Positions 37,745 to 51,054 of a stretch of DNA of 64,000 nucleotides are shown in pieces. A model generated the notes under the pieces. It had not been told where the DNA came from and made no database searches. It saw nothing but the letters and a program-made list of their open reading frames with translations. The position numbers and the translations under genes are program-made. Positions within the stretch are counted from its first letter, which is position 1, and each line of letters starts with the position of its first letter. Origin of the DNA: Lota lota (taxonomy: Eukaryota > Chordata > Actinopteri > Gadiformes > Lotidae); contig JACYXH010000129.1 in assembly GCA_026745465.1 (NCBI GenBank), positions 1,048,501 through 1,112,500 of the forward strand, written 5' to 3'.

Positions 37745-38625
37745 TTAAAGGTCCAGTGTGGAACATTTGGCATTATCTAGTGGTTAGGTTGCAAATTGCA
37801 ACCAACTGAATCGCCCCCTGACCTCTCCATTTCCAGTCACCACAGTGATACTGTGACAGGGCACGTATTGTGTATGGTGCCAGTAGGTTCTTTCAAAATG
37901 ATTTAATCGTCTACGACAGCATGGAGGAGCCAAGTGTCTAGTGATGAGGTAAATGAGGAGATAAAATAATAACAACTCATGGAGCTGAACGGGACTGTAG
38001 ACATACACTCGGTTAACGTTTTGCGGAAAAAGCGACATTGATTTTAATCGCACCAAGGTTGACATTTGACCACTTAAGCCCGCAAATGAATCAGTTAAAC
38101 AAATCGCAATAAGGTATCTGTGTCATAGTCACCACGGACACTGTAAATATTGAAGGACATGGCGGCGGTACCAGACTATTTATGTTTCTCAACACAGTCC
38201 TCTTATTGCATCCAATGCGGTAAACTGCATTCATGGACCTATAATTATCTGTTATGTGTATTGATCATTGATCTTGCTAGCAGTCAGCGCTACGACACAA
38301 TATTTACTTGCACTGTGGTACGGGAAAATAGGTTGCTATTGATAACATTACGGTGATCTGTTGTACTGCAACAGTTTCATTTTGGATCCCAATGTTCTCC
38401 AAAAGAGTGATAGCCTACCTTTTAGTTCTCAGGCAATCAACCTAAAAAAAAAACATCTCCAAAACATATTAAAGAATGCATACCCACTTATCATAATCCC
38501 CCTGATTTGCGATCTGCCATTCGCTGCACTATTTTACACTTTGAATAAAAAGTGTATGAAAAATACATAGGATCTTTTGGCGAAAGGATGGAGCATGCTC
38601 CTCTTCACTAGGCTCTATGAGACCT

Positions 38626-38776
38626 GTCCGAGAGAGGGTTAAGCCTCTCGGACACTTACATACAACGTGACGGTGTGTGTAAAGCTGTGTGGAGCTTTGT
38701 CTGGTCAGCCCTCGATTTTGATGTCCACGTCCGAGAGAGGGTTAAGCCTCTCGGACACTTACATACAACGCCACGG
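38626..38776. repeat. duplicated hairpin unit inside the TTAA element
   Basis: GTCCGAGAGAGGGTTAAGCC followed by TCTCGGACACTTACATACAA occurs at 38,626 and again at 38,729, 103 bp apart. Each copy holds perfect 9-bp arms GTCCGAGAG/CTCTCGGAC around a 10-nt loop. Confidence 0.9.
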
Positions 38777-38840
38777 TGTGTGGCGCATTTCATACACAAC
38801 ATCGCTCATTATAGCACTCCTACACAACTACGGTAAAAAC

Positions 38841-38844
<4 letters not shown>

Positions 38845-38873
<29 letters not shown>
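38845..38873. repeat. TA microsatellite
   Basis: About 14 TA units, within the TTAA-flanked element. Confidence 0.95.
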
Positions 38874-38878
<5 letters not shown>

Positions 38879-40129
38879 CAAATTAAAAGTGCGTTCTCTC
38901 TAGAGCCGTTTGTCCGCTCTGGGCTACTGTAGAAAAAACATTGCCAGAGGACCTGCTCCCGATGTAGATATAAAGGTCTCATTCTAAGGCAACGAAAACA
39001 CAACAATCATTATTTCCATGGGATCATATACTAATTGAAACATATTTGTGAATATTATATTTCAATTTTGCCAAGTCCGTTCCGCTAGATGCCACTCAAT
39101 TCTACACACTGCGCCTTTAAAGTGAGGATAAGAAGAAGAGGTGTTTTCACAGTTCCGCTGAAACCCTAGGGAGCGTGAAACTTTGACGTTGCATCTCACT
39201 TTTCTTCTGATTACGATGTTTGCATTAGGTTAAGCTATATGCATGTTGATTTATGATGCTACAGTACTAAAGCCCTCTTGTGTTCTCTCAATATGGAATC
39301 AGCAACAAAAAATCCCATTATGCATTCTGATGTACAAGCCCGAGATACAGTTGACATTAACATTTCCTTCTCTCAAATATCCAGATGATTTCGGGGATTA
39401 TCTCAGGTTTATATTATAGTATTATAGTATTATCAGGTTGAGATGTTTTCATTTAAACCTGTTTGAGGGGGAATTGTATTATTAATATGCATGAATAAAT
39501 GTAGCAATTTGATTTAGGAATAGGATGGATTACCCAGATCCATGAAAAGGAGCCGTCGCAGCCAAAAGGATACGGAACAGAAGAAATAGCTTCAACTATA
39601 AAAACGTTTTTATGCAGCCCCAATGATGATATGCAGTAAAATACCCCCAAAAGAAATATCAAAGATCATAGGTGTAATACAAAATGCAGATTAGATGAGA
39701 TTAGAAACGCAGATCAATTAGTAATTGCATACGTCATTGTATACCGTTGTTTCAGAACAGTATTAATCGATTACCCTGATTGTATTCATGTTAGCACATG
39801 TTAAGCGATGACAGTGACTTCCCAACTACAGCTGCATGAAGCCAGAAGCTGAAGTAGAATCCACTCTATAAACCATCAGACAATTAGCCACAAAACGGCC
39901 ATTATTATAACTTGGTACGTCCGTTGATCACAAGCCATCGAAGAATAAGACGGGGGTGGGGGGGGGTCATTAAACGGGTGGGGTATGTTTATCCACCGTT
40001 TGGAGGAGCCCTGCGACCCCCCAAGAGTGAGCTCGCTCTCAGGGGGTGCGGGGGGGGGGGGGATGCGTGACCTTTACCAGTGAGCCTGATGAACGTCACC
40101 TACAGAGACTTTGCCCTTTCCCTGCTTCA

Positions 40130-40267
40130 CTTCTCCAGGCCTGTCAGAAATATACGCCCGCAAATCATCCCCTTCCTCCTTCTTTATCCCTCTCTCTCTC
40201 TCACTCTCTCTCTCTGTCTTTTGTCTCTCTTACCTTCTTTCCCATATCTCTCTCCCTCTCTCTCTCT

Positions 40268-40298
<31 letters not shown>

Positions 40299-40317
40299 CC
40301 TCTCCCTCTCCCTCTCC

Positions 40318-40412
<95 letters not shown>

Positions 40413-41290
40413 TCTCTCCCTTTCTCTCTGTCTCTTTTCCCTTTCACTTTTGATCCCTCTCAGTTTTGCTCTCTATCTCTTTCTTCTCTGAACCTGACTG
40501 AAAAATATCCCCTTAAATTATCCCTTCCCTCCCTTTGTTCTCTCTCTCTCTCCCTCTTTCTCTCTCTCTCTCTCTCTCCCTCTTTCTCTTTCTCTCTCTC
40601 TCTCTCTCCCTCTTTCTCTCTCTCTCTCTCTTCCTCTCTCTCGTGTTCTCTCTCTCTTCTCTGAACCTGTTCGACTAACAGCTCCAATTCTTCCCTCTCT
40701 TGAATTCAATATTTCTTTCTTTTCTTTCTGTCATTCCCTCTCTCCCTCTCCCTAGATCTCTCTTTCGTCCAAACCTGTCGCACTGCATGCAAATAATTTA
40801 CCTCTCCTCATCTCTTTAACTCTCTCTCTGTATTTTCTTACTCTTGTTCTTTATCTGCTCTCTCTTTCACATTTCTCCAAAACTATCAAAATACTGCTGC
40901 AATAATTCTCTCTAATTCTCTCTCTTTTTATATCCCTTGCTCTGCCAGACCTGGTAAAAAGACCCAAACAAATCATTATCTTCCTTTTTCTTGCCTTCTC
41001 TCTATCGCTCTCCCTCCTTCTTTAACTCTCTTTTTATTTTTGTAATAACAAATTATTTGGCCGGAAAAATGTATACAGCAATTTCTCTTTCTCTCTCCAT
41101 TTTCTCTCCATCGCGTCTGCCCTTCTCTCTAGTTTGTATCTCTATTTTCACCCCTCATTTCCACTCTTGTCTCTTCTCCTATTCGCTCTCCTGTTCCTCC
41201 CTATCTGTCTAGCCTCTCTTCTTCTGTCTTTTTTTCCACTTCCTCTCTCTGTCCACCAGCTCTCTATCTCCTTCTCACTCAAGGTCTTGT
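40130..41290. repeat. CT-rich higher-order degenerate repeat
   Basis: (CT)n blocks alternate with diverged copies of a segment like CTGAACCTGTC, then AAATAATnnCTTCC. These lie near 40,136, 40,487, 40,660, 40,768, 40,873 and 40,946. The order CCTGnC, A-rich, AAATnAT, CTTCC is kept though the bases drift. Confidence 0.75.
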
Positions 41291-41499
41291 TTCTCAGAGA
41301 CCTTTCAGGACGTTCTTCCCTAACACCACCCTGGGTCCTGGAAACCGTTGTGCTACCGGCGCTCTGCTCACCCGCGTTCAAGCCATTCACTTGCCTTTCA
41401 TTTAAATGACTGCACTGCACCTCTCAAAGTCACACTATTAATACACAGATGTTGTGTTCTCTGCACTCCGTGGCTTTTCTCTTGAGGGTCTCAACACCC

Positions 41500-41520
41500 A
41501 CACACACACACACAGCACAT

Positions 41521-41563
<43 letters not shown>

Positions 41564-41668
41564 CAGACAGTATGCACATACACTAGCACATCCATACAGT
41601 ACGCACACTCATGCACTCGCGCATGCATACATTACACACACACACACACACACATACTTACTCACTCT

Positions 41669-41699
<31 letters not shown>

Positions 41700-41780
41700 T
41701 CACACACACTCGTTCACGCGTACAGTATACACACAGACAAACACACGCTCTCTCACACAGACACACACACAAACGCTTAC
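41500..41780. repeat. CA-rich simple repeat block
   Basis: Several CA tracts of 10-40 bp with ACAT, ACTC and GCAT interruptions. Confidence 0.9.
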
Positions 41781-42175
41781 TTTCTACTTTCCTTGTAAAT
41801 GTGTGTCGTCTCCAAATAACAACATTGTCTTTGTTGAAGAAACCCTTTTGTGTCTTTTTGAAACGCTCCCAAAATTTCTCCCACATATTTAGCAATTTCA
41901 GATGCGTATGTGTGTGCCAGATGTCCTATTATATACTACATACTACAGTATGGGTCATTGTAAAGTTTTCAGAAATTCTCCTGAGGTTTAAAATGCAGGG
42001 TCAAAAACATTAATTATGCTTTGTGTCCTCTAGAGGCACCGTAGGTGTAATTCTGCCACTGTCGGAGGAAATGCCCTCATCACAGTCAAGGTAGTTAGTT
42101 GGATAGTTGTTAGTTGGCCAATCAGTTAGTTAGCAAGTTATTATGTTAGTTAGTTGGTTGGTTAGTTCATTTGTT

Positions 42176-42184
42176 TATTAAATC

Positions 42185-42231
<47 letters not shown>

Positions 42232-42233
42232 CT
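42176..42233. repeat. TTAG tetranucleotide repeat
   Basis: About 12 GTTA units. More degenerate GTTAGTTG units precede it from about 42,090. Confidence 0.92.
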
Positions 42234-42695
42234 TACATTAGTAAATGATTTAATTCTTCACACTACATATCTGAGGGCTAAATGTATCTAGCTTTGTGGG
42301 ACAAACCCGATATTCACGTTTGCTTTGAGCAATGAATATCTGTCTGTCCTTGGCTGGGCAGCAATTGGTTTCCAAATATAGCCGATCTGCAGAGATTAAC
42401 CGAATGTGAAACAGTAAAGACAACACAGGATGAGTCAATAGCAGAGGACATATTAACTCCCACGAATCAATGACATTAAGCGCACCAAAAATCCCTGCCA
42501 TGGCTTCCCTACATGTTTTAAGTGCCAATTTAACCTTTGACTCACATCTTTATTACACATGGCCGCGGCTCTTTTCACCATCAGACCCCACTTAAAACGA
42601 CGAGCTACGAACACATCTTGAAAGCCGTTATAATAGACTGCTGCTTTTGTTGATTTATCAATTAGTCGCTAGGGCGAGCAAGCTCTCCATCACCA

Positions 42696-42699
<4 letters not shown>

Positions 42700-42726
<27 letters not shown>

Positions 42727-42741
42727 AAGAGCGAGAGAGAG

Positions 42742-42792
<51 letters not shown>

Positions 42793-42836
42793 GAGACAGA
42801 GAGGCAGAGAGACAGAGAGACAGAGAGACAGAGAGC
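42700..42836. repeat. GA/GACA simple repeat
   Basis: (GA)n grading into GACAGA units. Confidence 0.93.
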
Positions 42837-43654
42837 GCATAGTGGATGGATAGACAGAGAGAGGGAGAATGGAGAGAGGAGTAGATGGTGTGGGTTGATT
42901 ATGTCGTTTAAATGTGTCCCACTTCGCATCTTAAACATTCTCTCTCCTCATTAGGAAGGTGGTGGAGGAGAGGATGGGGGGAGGGGGTCATATGAGAGAG
43001 AGGGGAGAGGTGCACTTTGTAATTACTGTAAGTGAGCGGAGTGGATGGTGGAGGCTTGTCGTACAGCGTATTGAATATCATGACGGGATTGAATGCATTG
43101 ACCGCAGATGTAGATCAATATTGGATTACATTATGCTGTCCACTTAGAGTTAACAATATAATATATTCCAGGGAGAGAGGCCCTTTGCAAACCGCTTGGA
43201 TAGGCTCACGGTGTGATTTATTGCCGCTCCGGCTTCAAATGGGACGCTTTAAAATACGTCTTTTCATTATAAATAACTTCCAGTCTCACGGATCAATGGT
43301 GCCCAAAGAAAGAGATGAAGAGATATGAATTCTGGGTAAACGGTTGGCCTGGTTCTGCTGCCACATCCTCATTTTGTCCTCCGCTTTGCCGTAAAGGCTT
43401 ATCTTACAGCGAGGACGGGTGGGCGAAGTGGCTTCTTTCAGCGCGATGTTGCTTGGAGACCCAACTGTAAACCGAGTGGCTTAACTTATGTCTTGAAATG
43501 GCCATCCGTCATCGAGAAACGGCAGCAACAGCAGCAGCCAACAGCACCGAAGGGTGCGATGAAGTCATCCGCCCTCTAACCAAGGCGGCAGATGGAAAGG
43601 ACACTTTTGTCCAATTTCTTCCCTAAAATGGGGGCTGAACAGGGCGGGCGGGGG

Positions 43655-43687
43655 GTGGGTGGGTGGGGGGGGGGGGGGGGGGGGGGG
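43655..43687. repeat. poly-G run
   Basis: GGGTGGGTGGGT leading into a G homopolymer of about 20 bases. Confidence 0.85.
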
Positions 43688-43989
43688 TGAATTAGAAACA
43701 AAAGACACGTATGTTTCGGTGGGTCACAAGCAGGCCGTTCTTGATAGCGTACAGGCTGCAGTCGTTTCATTTCACGGTTCTCGTCGGTCCAATCCAGAGC
43801 TAGAAGAGCAGGTACATGTAGCAGGTACCCTGCTCCCAAAGATGTATTTCGTGGAACACTGCATCCGTTGCTTCCGTTAAAATATATGTCCATTACTATA
43901 TACGACGTCTTCCTCATAATTTAGAAAAGTATTAAAGGACATACATTGTGCATCATTCAATAGGGCATGACAAAAGTCCATCATCAACT

Positions 43990-44695
43990 GTCCTTATTCT
44001 CTGTATATAGGACCCTAGAGAGTCTACTCGTTCTCTCTGGCTAGTCTTCTTAGCCTTTCTCTTAGAAAAGCTCTTAGGCAGGTACAGCTTGTTCAGGATG
44101 CAGCTGCTAGAGTTCTAACAAAGACCAAAACATGTGAACGCATTACACCCATTCTCAAATCCCTGCATTGGCTCCCGGTACGTCAGAGGATTGATTTCAA
44201 AATACTGCTGCTCACCTACAAATCACTAAACGGTTTAGGGCCAAAGAATATCACTGAAATGCTTCCACTATATGAACCCTCTGTCTAGACCTTCAAGATC
44301 AACTGGGACCAGTCAGCTAATTGTCAAAACAAAACATGGAAAAGCAAGATTCAGCTACTATGCAACACATAGCTGGATTAAGGTTCCTGAAGATCTGAGA
44401 CTTGCTCCAACCCTGACTTCACTTAAATCCAGGTTAAAAACGTTTATGTTCACCTTCGCTTTCTGCTAAACTATTATAACTTATTATTTTATTCAAATGT
44501 CTTTCATGCATTCTTTTATATCCTGTTTTCATGAATTTTATTGATTCTTTTAAATCCATTTGTTAAATGGATTCTATGATTTTTTTAACTGTTTTATTTT
44601 ATTGAATGATATGTTTTTATGTGAAGCACATTGAATCTGCCTTGTGTATGAAATGTGCTATGTAAATAAAGTTGACTTGACTTGACTTTGACCCA
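43990..44695 (+). mobile_element. LINE 3' end, 5'-truncated and frameshifted
   Basis: Translation of 44,085-44,282 gives QLVQDAAARVLTKTKTCERI, TPILKSLHWLPVRQRIDFKI and LLLTYKSLNGLGPKNITEML. The frame then shifts and continues as STGTSQLIVKTKHGKARFSY and LAPTLTSLKSRLKTFMFTFA to a stop at about 44,469. This is the C-terminal tail of an L2/CR1-like fish LINE. The 3' end has ATGTAAATAAAGTTGACTTG then ACTTGACTT, a short tandem tail usual for such elements. The catalytic domain is absent. Confidence 0.85.
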
Positions 44696-44829
44696 CTAAC
44701 AAATAAACAAACTTGAAAACATACATGCATTTATTTGAGTGGCTGTGGTCTTTGTGCTCTTATCCACACACACACAAACACAAACACACACACGGAGGAA
44801 GAGACAGAGAGTGAACACAGTGTACATAA

Positions 44830-45180
44830 GAATCAAACCTGGTTTGGAGGGAGCCAACTGGCTGCTCAGAACTGAGCTCCGATGACACCCCACAAGGACC
44901 CTTTTGGAGATTTTCAAGAAAACAGGAAGTGGGCGGGGCTGGGGGAGGTCACCTAACAAACTTGAACCCTTGACAAACCTTCCTGGATAATGGTTTGGTG
45001 GTGTTATGCAAATCAATGGGAAGTACTGCACCTTTTTTTTGTGATATGCCACGCCCCTTTTGGGCTGATTAGCATGAAAAGTGCATCACTTCACAACTTT
45101 TCAAAATATTCCGCGCACAGACACATAGACGGACAGACACACAGATCAAAACATAACTGCCTTGGCGGAGGTTTTAAAAT
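44830..45180. repeat. dispersed repeat fragment ending CTTGGCGGAGGTT
   Basis: ACGGACAGACACACAGATCA, then AAAACATAACTGCCTTGGCG and GAGGTT, are words of an abundant fish repeat. Limits and class unclear. Confidence 0.4.
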
Positions 45181-46143
45181 AAAAATAAAACACACACGCA
45201 CACGCACACACAGCCCATTGAGAAATCTGTGTCAACTGTTAGACCGGCGAGCCACACGTATACTTTTTATTTATTTAAAGGTTTTCTTTAACGCATAAAG
45301 ACTTCCATTAAGCTGCTCAATGAGGCTCGGGCAAACAATTCTTTCCACAAGCTTCCGGGATAACAACTCCCAGGGAAAGCTTGTTAGCCTAATTAATGCA
45401 ATCTATCATGGTGGGACTGCATTAAAAAGACACTCCTACGAAAACACTCGCAACTTCACTTTGGAAATGAACAAGGGAGTCCTCGCATTTTTTCCTGATA
45501 TATGTGTTGGTTCAATAACCGTACAGAAGGATTAGGTGTCAGAAGGAATCAGGGCCTTCCACTGATCAGAGAATGCATAGATATGACTCACATCTGAGGC
45601 CTGGCTACATTTGTATGTGAGGGAGAGTGTTTGATCAAGCTTGTGGGAGAGAGACACAGAGATAGACAGAGAGTGAGCGAGGGGGAGAGAGAAAGACTAT
45701 GTGCAGCTACAAGCCACAGATTATTCACACAAAATTGGCACAAACACACACACACATATACACTCATAAACCTCATGTAGAATATATTATATACATACTC
45801 GCATGCACTATGGTAATTCAACACCATTTCAACAGCATAAGTCATTCATTTATGGAGACATATTTCTACCAGTTAACGGAACAGATTGGCATAAGACCAA
45901 CGTTTATGATCACATAAATTACAGTTAGAGAGAAAGATGTTTAATAAAAGACGATCTTCTGCACAGTAAATGTGAAACTGTGTACTTTCAATTACTGTTG
46001 ATATGACCGTATGTTTTATAATAATCATTAAAATAATACTATAATAAGGTGGATATCCTCAATGCAGCATGTTATGAATCATGCATATACAAAATGCTTG
46101 GTCTGAGCCTTTACAAAGGAATGGATGTTTTGATGGGTGTGTG

Positions 46144-46258
<115 letters not shown>

Positions 46259-46261
46259 TAC

Positions 46262-46630
46262 GGTAACACTTTACAATAAGGGTAATGCAGTAATAAGCCT
46301 TATTATATAGCAATGACATAGGGTTTACGGTTAGTGGTTAGGTGTTAGGGTTATGGTAAACCCTTACCCAAACCCTTTTCAATAATGTATAAATGAATAC
46401 CTTAACATGAACACACTCCCCTTGGCATAAACACCATGTTAACCAAGGTTGCTAAGGTAATGGTTAACCTTAGTTAACATGAACACCATTAGTAAACATG
46501 AATTAATGAGTAATCAATACGTAAATGATTTCTAGGCCATTCGTTTGTTAATTATTAGTTAATGCTTATTACTGCATTAACTATTGTTAATGAATGGTTA
46601 ATGAATGTATCCCTATTGTAAAGTGTTACC
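46262..46630. mobile_element. MITE with GGTAACACTTTACAATA termini
   Basis: The left end GGTAACACTTTACAATAAGG and right end CCCTATTGTAAAGTGTTACC form inverted repeats with 17 matching terminal bases. The 369-bp interior is noncoding, rich in TTAAC/GTTAA words. Ends of this kind are known from hAT-type fish MITEs. An 8-bp target duplication is not evident, perhaps because the left flank is a microsatellite. Confidence 0.82.
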
Positions 46631-49159
46631 ATGTTTAAATATATATGAATATATACATGCCTAAAGTACTGACAGACTTACCCACAATACATGAACAAAA
46701 GAGCAAAGATATGAACACATTAATGATTGATGAATTATTGAATGGATGAATTAACAAATTAATACATGAAGTCATTGTTTAAATGAATTAGATTGATGAT
46801 TAACCAAACGAGCTAGAGAAGCAATGAATGAATGACAGTGTGTGGTGTAAGTGTAGGTGAGGGACAGTCAGGCTACATTTACTCATGTTTTCTTTCCAAG
46901 CATATCGACGAGGACAATGCTAATGTTAGCTCAGAGCTAAATGCAACATCCAGGCGCCAGCCATAACAGGCGGTTCGCCTGTCATGGCCGCGGACATACT
47001 GTCATGGAGTCAGCACTTCACCGCGCTGGAACCTTCTTAATTTGACCCAGGAGAGAGGGGAAATGGATTTTAACTCTTTAAAATGGAGCCTGGCGAGGAA
47101 CCTGATGACACGGGTCCCCCAGGTGCGTTTTGCCCTGATGTGTAAATGATGCGTGAGCCGCCGATGGCAACGTAGTCAAGATTCTGCCTGCTTTTTTAAA
47201 CAGAATCATTTTTAACTCATCTGTAGCTCGACTCCTTGCCTTCTACCACTGTACTCGTTAGGCAAATCCAGAGTACATCGCACATTAACGCACACACACG
47301 CACGCACGCGCACACGCGCACACGCAAACACACACACACATGCACACACACGCAAACACACACACACACGCGCAAACACACACACATACACACACACATG
47401 CACACACACACACGCACACACACATGCACGCGCAAACACACACACACACACGCACACACACAGGCACACACACACACACACACACACACATTCTCCACCG
47501 CTGGAATGCCGGAATACAAATGACACAAACTACGGGGTGGCAATCACTGGCTTGTGTGTTAATGTCAATCAAGTGCGACACGATGGAAGACAAGGTCCCC
47601 TGGGGAGGGATGAGATGTGCAGCATCTGGGAGAGATACACGACGCTAGGCTACGCTAATGGAGTAGTCGCGAGTGTCTGGACAAAGCTCTGATGCTAGCC
47701 GAGCGACGGGGGGGGGTTGTTGGGTGGGAATCAACAGTGGACGTAAGGTGCGATAAATACAAAAGGAAAAACGAGAATGTCAGATACAATTGATCAGTTG
47801 TAACCTATTTGAAACAAGTGAGCATAAACATAAATTGAATGCTTCACGTACTTCACAGAAATAAGGAATAATGTAAAAGAGCAACGTGCTGGGTAAGCAT
47901 CATACCTGTGCTTGCTAGCGGTTGAACAAGAGCAGACATAGCAGTTCTTATTGTGGTAGTTAAAATAAAACGAATGCTGTAAAAGAATAATACAAATTAA
48001 ATAAAAACTCAGAAGAAGTAGCAGTTTCGTGGATTGTTTAGTCTCGCATATAACTCTTCCCTTGCTCTTATTGTGACAGAGTGACAAGGAAGACGTTATA
48101 CATTTGATGAGATGTCTCTCGCCTTGCTGTATTTCTGCTTCAGTTATAGCGGTCTATATACACCTGCAGTTAGCTTTGTTCAGAGAAGATGTCGGCGACC
48201 ATAATATTTACCACACTAAAGGTCAAAAGAGACTGATGAAGGCCAAAAAGGAATTTCAAAATGTCATTTTCTAGTTCGCTGCCCTGTATTGCCGCTGTTG
48301 CTCTTCATGAAATAATAATTAGTGTCACAGTCACAGCATGTCCAACTGATGAAGTTAAGAGAAAAGGCAATGAGTTGATTCATTAAGTCAAGCTTTAAAG
48401 AAGTGTGTAGCAAAGACGATGCTACACGCCACCTAGGTGGCTTTCACTGGGCTCCGCCAGAACAAGGACGCAGGGTGGTGCTGTTTACTGTGGAGTTTGG
48501 AGACAATGATACATGGGGGATGGGGATCCATGCTGCCATGTAGAAGATCTCGAAAAGTGTGTGTGGTGATGGCTGTTTAACCTGTGCACATTGATTACTC
48601 AATGCGCAACAGGTGTGTTTATTTTTTTCAATCTTATAATGTACTTTCCAAAATAGGACTTTCAACACTGTGATTTCACTTTGTGAATGGTGTGTTGGAA
48701 CACGGCCTGGGGTAGTTGGAACACCTCGGGTCCCAATAGACTCAGCGCTAATCTAAGGCCACCAAAAGGACAAAATAAAAGTCCCCTGCCAGTATGCAGA
48801 GAACATGACATTCACTTCACAAAGTTGACTTCCTCACAGACAAAGTTTCCCTCGCCCTCTCAGTGTGCCGACGTCATGCCGCCGCGGCTAATTGTGCTCG
48901 CAGTCACAGTAGTGATCCTTCGCAGGCGATGACAGCGGTCAGGGTTCGCCGCTGTCTCACAAAGCTTGCGAAGGTGTCACCGCAGGATTGCCTATTTTTA
49001 ACCAGCTCTACATCTGCTGTCTGGAAGTGAGAGCAGTTAGGAGACGGCTGAGGGGGCGGGTGAGGTTTGGCATGGGGGGGGGAAGGGAAGGCGGGGGGGA
49101 CTGTGGGAGGGCGAACGGCTGGGCCTTGCCAGATGGTTGTGCCATGTCGAATTCTGGGC
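46631..49159. other. gene-free stretch
   Basis: Apart from the CA block at 47,290-47,490 and degenerate AATGAATG words at 46,700-46,830, this is non-repetitive. A frame at 48,444-48,932 shows no recognisable product. Confidence 0.45.
47290..47490. repeat. CA-rich block with CG interruptions
   Basis: CACACA tracts broken by CGCA and TGCA. Alternating purine-pyrimidine throughout. Confidence 0.92.
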
Positions 49160-49425
49160 ATCAGCACCGGTGAGGTGGGTTGTTGGTGGTGGTGTTGGTG
49201 GTTGTGGGGGTGGGGGATGGGCGTGTAGGTGGTGGTGGTGCTGGGGGATGGGGGTGTGGGTGCCGGTGGTGGTTGTGGTGATGATTGTGGTGGTTGTGGT
49301 GGAGGGGTGGGGATGATTGTGGTGGAGGGGTGGGGATGATTGTGGTGGCGGGGTGGTGGGGTGGTGGGAGTGGTGATAGTGGTGCTGGTGGGGCTGGTGC
49401 TGGTGGTGGAGGGCTGTCCCTGCAG
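49160..49425 (+). repeat. GGT/GTGG minisatellite, G-quadruplex candidate
   Basis: Dense GGTGGT, GGGGGTGGGGGATGGG and three copies of a roughly 23-bp unit GTGGTGGAGGGGTGGGGATG then ATT near 49,290-49,350. Confidence 0.85.
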
Positions 49426-49568
49426 TGCGTCGGAGGGATCAGGCGTGAGGCGTCACGGCTGTCGGTGAACTGTTAGTGTTTTGGAGCAGAAGTCAGTGGC
49501 GACTTCTTTTGAAAGATTCACCAACTCTTATATTCAGATTGCTTGGTTTTTAAATCTCCATATTCGTA

Positions 49569-49571
<3 letters not shown>

Positions 49572-49608
<37 letters not shown>
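49572..49608. repeat. TA microsatellite
   Basis: About 17 TA units followed by AT-rich degenerate copies to about 49,680. Confidence 0.93.
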
Positions 49609-49614
<6 letters not shown>

Positions 49615-51054
49615 TAAAATATATATATGTTGATATATAAATATATTAAAAGAAAATACATTTAAAAATAGAAAATATAAATATAAATGCAAGTATTATT
49701 TTATTTTATGTATAAGCCACATTGTGTTTTATGTTTTTTACTAATTGTCTTTAACTTTTTTTTTTAACCATAATCAGTTCTTTCCTGAGCAGATAACTGA
49801 TGATTTGCCCCGGTGATAAATAATAAATTACTCTGAATCTGAATCGACGTATTCTATTTGAAAGCCTTCAACGTACTCTATACAGTACGTATAAATACAA
49901 TAATCCTTACTCCTAACCATGATCAATCAGTCCCAGGGGAATGTCTACACGGCTTGTCATCCTGGGTTTGTTTTCAGCCCGACATAAACAAAAGCTGGAC
50001 CACCGGAAAGAATAGCACTCTATCTCCAGCCTCTCAGGTGAACCGTACAGTGTGCAGAAGATAAGACCTTAAAAGAGCTTTGTAATGTGCAGAAAATAGG
50101 GCGATATCCCCACACGAAAGAGCAAGGTCGGCAGTGAATAGTTTTTTTGCAGCACAAAAAGACTATTTCATAAAGTATTCAGTAATTGCATAGATTACAG
50201 CTTATTCTTGATATCCAGTGGGAAGGAAGCTGTGCTACTAGGGAGAGAATAGTAAGATGTCGGATAAATAAGATAAGACGTAAGGGGAGGTGAGGTCTGA
50301 GTATGTACACTCTCAGTCATGGAAGGTGATGCATGAATGAAGTATATTTGTGTAAATTGCTAAGAGAGATCAATTTGTGTCGATGGTGCATATAGATCTT
50401 TTTGTGGAGATCCTGTAGATCTGTTTGAGCTATGTCAGATCTATTTGAGATTAAAGATGAATCTATTGCTCTGACTCTAGATCGTGTAGATACATATATT
50501 TGTTCGAGATTAAGTATATAGAGAGTCTGTGCAGGGGTCCTTTAAGATAATCACTTTACCCTATCACCTTTATAAGATCAACAGGCTGAAACGTCTGCAT
50601 CAACAAGCACACGTCAACATTGTCTCGTCGTTTTTCACTTTCAGCTGACCCAGTCCTGACAAGAACCCTGAATATACTCCTCTTCACATAATTATTTTAT
50701 TTCATGGTGCCTTTAACTGCCTTTAATGTCCTTAACTGCCATTGTGCTGGAACTTCCTAATTCCAATAAGAAAACCATCAGTAAAACCAGCCAATGGCTA
50801 ATCAAGAGTCAACACTCGCTTCCACAGCACAGCCTCACTCTTACAGAAAAGGTTGTAAAAGAAAAAGAATCCTGAAACAAACTTCATCCATTATTGACAT
50901 TTCCTCTCGCACACATTTTCACCAACTTGTTTTGGGTTGGATGATTAAAAACCAGCACAATGACAGTAACAGAGTCTGGCTGGGTGATTGATAGGTGGCA
51001 TTTAGCTGCGATGGAGCCAAAAATACTTTTAACTCTCATTTCTGCACCAAAGGG

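Larger units (their letters stand above)
37745..39120. mobile_element. TTAA-flanked nonautonomous DNA-transposon-like element
   Basis: Left end TTAAAGGTCCAGTGTGGAAC and right end (reverse complement) TTAAAGGCGCAGTGTGTAGA are imperfect terminal inverted repeats, each starting with TTAA. Internal words CCGCTCTGGGCTACTGTAGA, AAACAACATTGCC-like sequence, GATGTAGATATAAAGG and CTCATTCTAAGGCAACGAAA are those of a repeat very common in teleosts. TTAA ends suggest a piggyBac-type target site, but no transposase frame is present. Confidence 0.7.

Noticed and set aside
40046..40709. Long Leu-Ser and Arg-Glu frames
   Set aside because: Translation of the CT-rich higher-order repeat, open on both strands for the same reason.
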